Shown here: positions 59,093 through 64,000 of the stretch, one piece after another
Position numbering within the stretch: the stretch's first letter is position 1
Layout: each line of letters begins with the position of its first letter
NCBI GenBank assembly: GCA_014773175.1
Contig: VXCM01002930.1
Location: 1 to 64,000 of the forward strand
DNA: 64,000 nucleotides
DNA from: Lucifuga dentata
Taxonomy: Eukaryota > Chordata > Actinopteri > Ophidiiformes > Bythitidae
Direction of reading: 5' to 3'
Made by a program: the position numbers and the translations under genes
The notes under the pieces: generated by a model
Database searches by the model: none
Told to the model about the DNA's origin: nothing
What the model saw: only the letters and a program-made list of their open reading frames with translations

Positions 59093-59480
59093 CAATAATA
59101 ATAATAATCATACATTTTATTTATAGGCTCCTTTCATGGCACTCAAGGACATTTAAAACAATGTAAGCAAAACAGGATAAAACATATGACAGTTTAAAGA
59201 GCATAAGCTAGTTTGAACAGGTGTGTTTTAATCTGTGATTTGAAGTGTGTGATGGAGTCCAGCTGACGGATGTGTAGTGGAAGAGAGTTCCAGAGTCTGG
59301 GTGCAGAGCAGCTGAAAGCTCTGGCACCCATGGTGCTGAGTCTGAAGGATGGAACTGAGAGTAGGATCGCAGAGAATGGGAGGGTGTGAAGGGATGAAGA
59401 AGTTCTGAGAGGTAGGGTGGGGCCAGGTTATGGAGGGCTTTGAAGGTCAGCAGTAGAATTTTGTAGTTTGTAGTTTTGTG
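59093..59480 (-). pseudogene. L2-like LINE 3' end (protein tail plus AAT-rich 3' tail)
   Basis: The minus strand reads KILLLTFKALHNLAPPYLSE then LLHPFTPSHSLRS. In a shifted frame it continues with ALHPDSGTLFHYTS-type sequence, equivalent to APRLWNSLPLHIRQ..FKS.IKTHLF. This is the usual end of L2/CR1-type fish LINEs. It is followed by the GAGTGCCATGAAAGG tail and an (ATT)n end at 59092-59109. At least one frameshift is present. Confidence 0.8.
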
Positions 59481-59693
59481 TTTAGAAGGCCTATATGAAG
59501 ACATGCATAATATTGTCAGTGTGCGGTACACTGTCACTGATTATGTTTTCATCTGTTATGGTGCTCTGACACCAGATTTAGTCAATTATAGGTGGTCTGT
59601 ATTCCTACTAATTATTTCATTTAGGCATCAAATGTGCACTTGGCTGTTGCTGGTTGGTTTAAAGCTGCGTGCTTTCATCTCTTTCATTCGCTG

Positions 59694-61817
59694 CTGACAT
59701 TACGTTATGTTATGTTGTGATGTTACATTAATTTATGTTTGGTTATGCTGACATCATGTTATGTTACCTTATGCTTATGCTGACATCACGTTATGTTACA
59801 TTGTGATGTTGCATTAAGTTATGTTACGTTATGCTGACATCACATTATGTTACATTAAGTTGACAACACGTTATGTTACATTATGTTGACATCACGTTAT
59901 GTTATGTTATGCTGACATCACATTATGTTACATTAAGTTGACAACACGTTATGTTACATTATGTTGACATCACGTTATGTTACGTTATGCTGACATCACA
60001 TTATGTTACGTTATGTTGACAACACGTTATGTTACGTTATGTTACGTCATGCTGATATCATGCTACATTACGTTATGCTGACATCACATTATGCTGACAT
60101 CACATTATGTTACATTAAGTTGACAACACGTGGTGTTACATTATGATGACATCACGTTATTATATTATGCTGACATCACATTATGTTAGGTTATGTTGAC
60201 ATCACGTTATGCTGACATCACGTTATGTTACGTTAAGTTGACAGCACGTTATGTTACATTATGTTGACATCACGTTATGTTATGTTATGCTGACATCACA
60301 TTATGTTACATTATGCTGACATCACATTATGCTGACATTACCTTATGTTACGTTACATTGACAACATGTTATGTTACATTATGACATCACGTTTTTATAT
60401 TATGCTGACATCACATTATGTTAGGTTACGCTGACATCACGTTATGCTGACATCACGTTATGTTACGTTAAGTTGACAGCACGTTATGTTACATTATGTT
60501 GACATCACGTTATGTTGACATCATGTTATGTTATGTTATGCTGATATATCACATTGTGATGTTACATTACGTTATGTTACGTTATGCTGACATCACTTTA
60601 TGTTGTGTTATGCTGATATGTTATGTTACATTATCCTGACATCACGTTATGTAATGTTATGCTGACATCACATTATGTTACATTATGCTGACATCACGTT
60701 ATGTTACTTTATGCTGACATCACATTATATTACGTGATGCTGAATCACATGTTACGTTATGCTGACATCATGTTATGTTACGTTGTGATGTTACATTAAG
60801 TTACATTACGTTACGCTGACAACACTCTATGCTATGTTGTGATGTTACATTATGTTACATTACGTTATGCTGACATCACGTTGTTACATTGTGATGTTAC
60901 ATTACGTTATGTTACGTTATGCTGGCATCACGTTATGTTACGTTAAGCTACCATCACGTTGTGTTATGTTTTGTTGACATCATATTATGTTACATTATAC
61001 TGCCATCACGTTATGTTATGCTGATATTACATTATGTTATGATGTGACTACATTGTTACATTGTAATGTTACATTAAGTTACATTACGTTATGCTGACAT
61101 CACGTCATGTTATGTTATGCTGACATCACATGTTACATTATGCTGACATTACGTTATGTTACGTTGTGATGTTACAGTACATTATGTTGACATCACATTA
61201 TGTTACATTGTGATGTTACATTACGTTACGTTATGCTGACATCACGTTATGTTACGTTATGCTGACATCATGTTATATTACGTTATGCTTACATCACGTT
61301 GTGTTATGTTTTGTTGACATCATGTTATGTTACATTATACTGACATCTTGTTATGTTACGTTATGTTTACATAATGTTATGTTAAGTTATTCTGACATTA
61401 TGTTATGTTATGCTGACATTACATTATGTTACGATGTGATTACATTATGTTACCGTTGTGATGTGAGATTACGTTATGTTACGTTGTGTTGACATCATGT
61501 TATGTTAGGTTATTCTGACATTACGTTATGTTATTTTATGCTGACATTACATTATGTTATGATGTGATGTTACATTATGTTATGCTGACATCACATTGTT
61601 ACGTTATGCTTACATCACATTGTGTTATGTTTTGTTGACATCATGTTATGTTACATTATACTGACATCACATTGTTACATTATGCTGACATCATGTTATG
61701 TTACGTTATGTTGACATCATGTTATGTTAGGTTATTCTGACATTACATTATGTTACAGTGTGATTACATTATGTTATATTGTGATGTGACATTATGTTAT
61801 GTTACGTTGTGTTGACA
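59694..61817. repeat. 2.1-kb satellite of ACGTTATGTT and TGACATCAC units
   Basis: Irregular array of about 20-30-bp units alternating GACATCAC with one or more TTATGTTACG/TTATGTTACA blocks. Units vary in length and order, so no single period fits throughout. Open frames here are artefacts. Confidence 0.95.
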
Positions 61818-62814
61818 TCTTACGGCTGATTGTGATATTGTAAGGTTGAGCTGCTGGTGAGGAGAGGAGCGCACAGGGCCGCTGCTACTAATCCATGTTT
61901 TAACCAGCATGTGGAATGATACTGGAATACTGCACAATGGGCATGTGATGGGAGGGCCCGCTTTGACCACCATGCATTGGAGCCCGGCACTGAGTCCTTA
62001 CGCGGCTGTTACTTGTGCGGTCAACATTGTTATGCATTAATGCTGAGTATTTTCATATTGCCGACTCGGTAGCAACTTAGGCTACACCCTTTTGATGCGC
62101 CATTATACTTTTTGTTCCTGCCGTAATTATATACTCTGACCTCATACCAATCCCCACATTATGTTGCCTTAAATCGGATATGTTGAAGACTGTTTAAAAA
62201 ATGTTTTTTTTTCGACTTTTCAACACAAAGTTATGCCCTTGGCTGCAATATCAATATGTAAAGTGCTATACAAATAAAATTATTACGATAATATCTGCAG
62301 CATACATAAGGTCAAAGATGAATTATCCAATGAGTGCCAGGAGTTTTCACTTTCTTTTGACTGTGACTAATAGCAGCACTTGTTTTTGTCAACCTGGATG
62401 ACATCCACCTGCCACCAACATAAACTCCACACAGAGCCGCCTCCGCCGTCATCCCACGACCTTCTCGCTGTGAGGGGGGCTCACCACCGCGCCACTCTTT
62501 TCCAGTTTATGTAAAAATAATACTTCTAATAATTACTTCTGTGCTGGGATCAAAACATATAAACCAAAAAAATCAAAGTACAATTAAAGATACTGGAATA
62601 CTGCAGTGAGATACATTTTGATTTTTACTTGGGGAGTGAGGAACGGTGGTAGGCATGAGTCATATTCCAACAGTATTCCATTGCTCAGAAGTTCTGCTGA
62701 CATTTGGGTCAGTGTTTCCCAAAGACATGGAGCTGGACGGGAATTCCAGGCATGTGGAGACAAAGAGGCTCTTTCACCAGCAGGAGGAGTGGGACACATG
62801 ACCTACACAGCATG

Positions 62815-62851
<37 letters not shown>

Positions 62852-63089
62852 ACATACAAAGGTTACACTGATCAATCAGTCTCTCTTAATAATTAGGACC
62901 TATAATGTCATTTATTAACCTGTGGATTATCCTGTCCCAGTATGAGCATATATAGTAGTTTGATTATATATTCACCCTTTAATCATTAATTAATGTGATA
63001 ACTCCATAGTGTACAGTTAGTGTACAATAGCGTTGCTGGGGCCACCTGAGGTACCAACAATTTGACGGGGGGGGGCGGCTACCGGTCCA
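61818..63089. other. No gene seen; one (GT)n tract
   Basis: Ordinary sequence with (GT)n at 62816-62849 and a G-run at 63066-63075. A line of GCCTCCGCCGTCATC with some CpG at 62430-62500 is too short to call an island. Confidence 0.55.
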
Positions 63090-63167
63090 CAGGCTACCAG
63101 CCCGGCCCACAGATGGCTGCGGCCCACAGGAAAGGTCCCGCCTTTCCCAATGGCCAATCCGACCCTG
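63090..63167 (-). mobile_element. hAT-like terminus, inverse orientation
   Basis: Ends TGGCCAATCCGACCCTG. On the minus strand it starts CAGGGTCGGATTGGCCATTG, matching the terminus at 56392. The block contains CCCACAGG and GGCCCACAG. It is an isolated end, without a recognised partner. Confidence 0.55.
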
Positions 63168-63507
63168 TTTGATATCCTGCTCGGTGAGAGGCAGCTATAA
63201 AAGCTAAATAATGAGCTAAATCTCTGTGGAGTTGCAAAGTTTGGTGGTAATTCTCTGTGGGTTCATCAGCAGCATGCACATCTGCTGATTCACTGTTAAA
63301 CATATGAGCTATGACAGGTGTAAGTTTAGTGTCTCTCCCCTTACATCTGATCTTCAGGCTGCTTCATAAACAACCAGCGTCAGCTCACTGAAAAAAGCTT
63401 TATAATCCATTCAGTGTGCATACTGTAACACTTCCTGATGTAGCAACAAACACAGTGGCAAACTGTTACAGGAGGAGCTGACAGGGAGGAGGGGAGGGGG
63501 TGAGGGG

Positions 63508-63678
63508 NNNNNNNNNNNNNNNNNNNNNNNNNNNNNNNNNNNNNNNNNNNNNNNNNNNNNNNNNNNNNNNNNNNNNNNNNNNNNNNNNNNNNNNNNNNNN
63601 NNNNNNNNNNNNNNNNNNNNNNNNNNNNNNNNNNNNNNNNNNNNNNNNNNNNNNNNNNNNNNNNNNNNNNNNNNNNNN
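63508..63678. other. 171-base N gap
   Basis: Run of Ns between a G-rich (GGAGGGGAGGGGG) left border and a (GT)n right border, both typical of assembly-breaking sequence. Confidence 1.
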
Positions 63679-63972
63679 GTGTGTGTGTGTGTGTGGACTA
63701 ACTGAGATGTGGCAAGCTTTCAGTTCCAGATTAGTGAACTGAGTAATAATCAGCTTTAATTCAGATGAGCAGATAAAAGTTAAAGATGTAGTTTATGCTC
63801 CAGGTTCGTTTAAAATGCTGTTTCTTCAGACAGGAAATGTGGACATGCTGAATGTAACACAGCATTCGTTTATGACTGTGAAACATGCAGGCTGTTGGCT
63901 ATCCATGCAAACTTCATGTCAAAGATCACACAGGCTCCATGTGATTTGCGTGAATACAAAGACTTTGCCTCC

Positions 63973-64000
63973 TTAAAGGACCATACCAGTGATTTTGCAT
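63973..64000 (+). mobile_element. TTAA-type MITE, copy 4 (left end only, cut by window edge)
   Basis: TTAAAGGACCATACCAGTG then ATTTTGCAT matches the terminus of copies 1-3 and continues past the window. Confidence 0.75.

Noticed and set aside
56392..63167. The two CAGGGTCGGA ends as one 6.8-kb hAT transposon
   Set aside because: The flanking 8 bases (TGCTAGGG versus TTTGATAT) do not match and no transposase lies between; they are probably separate fragments.
1..64000. CRISPR arrays, operons, phage or plasmid features
   Set aside because: The tandem repeats lack unique spacers and cas genes, and the sequence is clearly vertebrate.

Overview
The window is animal nuclear DNA, most probably from a ray-finned (teleost) fish. 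It is AT-rich and intron-dominated, full of CA/GT/GA/AT microsatellites, minisatellites, degenerate LINE tails, MITE-like foldbacks and one endogenous retrovirus. Only one protein-coding gene can be supported. There is no operon, CRISPR array, recognisable tRNA or rRNA gene, or bacterial or plasmid signal.

The gene is phldb1 (pleckstrin homology-like domain family B member 1, LL5-alpha) on the minus strand. Its first five coding exons lie at 55013-55108 (start codon 55070-55072), 49397-49520, 41684-41854, 18807-18932 and 12429-13927. All splice sites are GT/AG and all phases fit, giving 1980 nt, or 660 codons. They cover the N-terminal tail, an FHA domain and the Ser/Pro-rich linker up to the start of the coiled coil. 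The remaining exons (coiled coil and PH domain) are not in the window, so the intron after exon 5 runs at least 12.4 kb off the left edge. The main promoter and any 5' UTR exons upstream of exon 1 were not recognised. Two intronic CpG-rich patches followed by good minus-strand donor sites (about 15839-16066 and 36545-36670) are candidate alternative first exons.

Layout. Intron 5 (1-12428) holds a palindromic foldback, a 1.4-kb minisatellite with a 185-bp higher-order period, a 0.9-kb minisatellite with a 219-bp period, a hAT-like fragment and one TTAA-type MITE. Intron 4 (13928-18806) holds a CpG island and an in-frame, 87% identical 53-bp copy of part of exon 5. Intron 3 (18933-41683) holds a 1-kb CAT/CACATCA array, two TTAA MITEs, a deleted mariner, a hAT end, a conserved LINE/SINE tail and several foldbacks. 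Intron 2 (41855-49396) holds an L2-like LINE tail and a 6.4-kb antisense gamma/epsilon-like provirus with both LTRs, a tRNA-Leu primer site, broken pol and env, and a nested retroposon. Intron 1 (49521-55012) holds an L1/Tx1-type LINE remnant and a second copy of a CCGTATATAC-ended MITE. Upstream of exon 1 (55109-64000) lie hAT ends, an L2-like LINE tail, a 2.1-kb TTATG/GACATCAC satellite and a 171-base N gap.

Assembly quality matters here. Nineteen single Ns mark joins. At nine of them the 63-67 bases on each side of the N are the same sequence written twice, which looks like unmerged contig overlap rather than biology. These false duplications inflate both LTRs, the env remnant, the mariner and the MITE copies.
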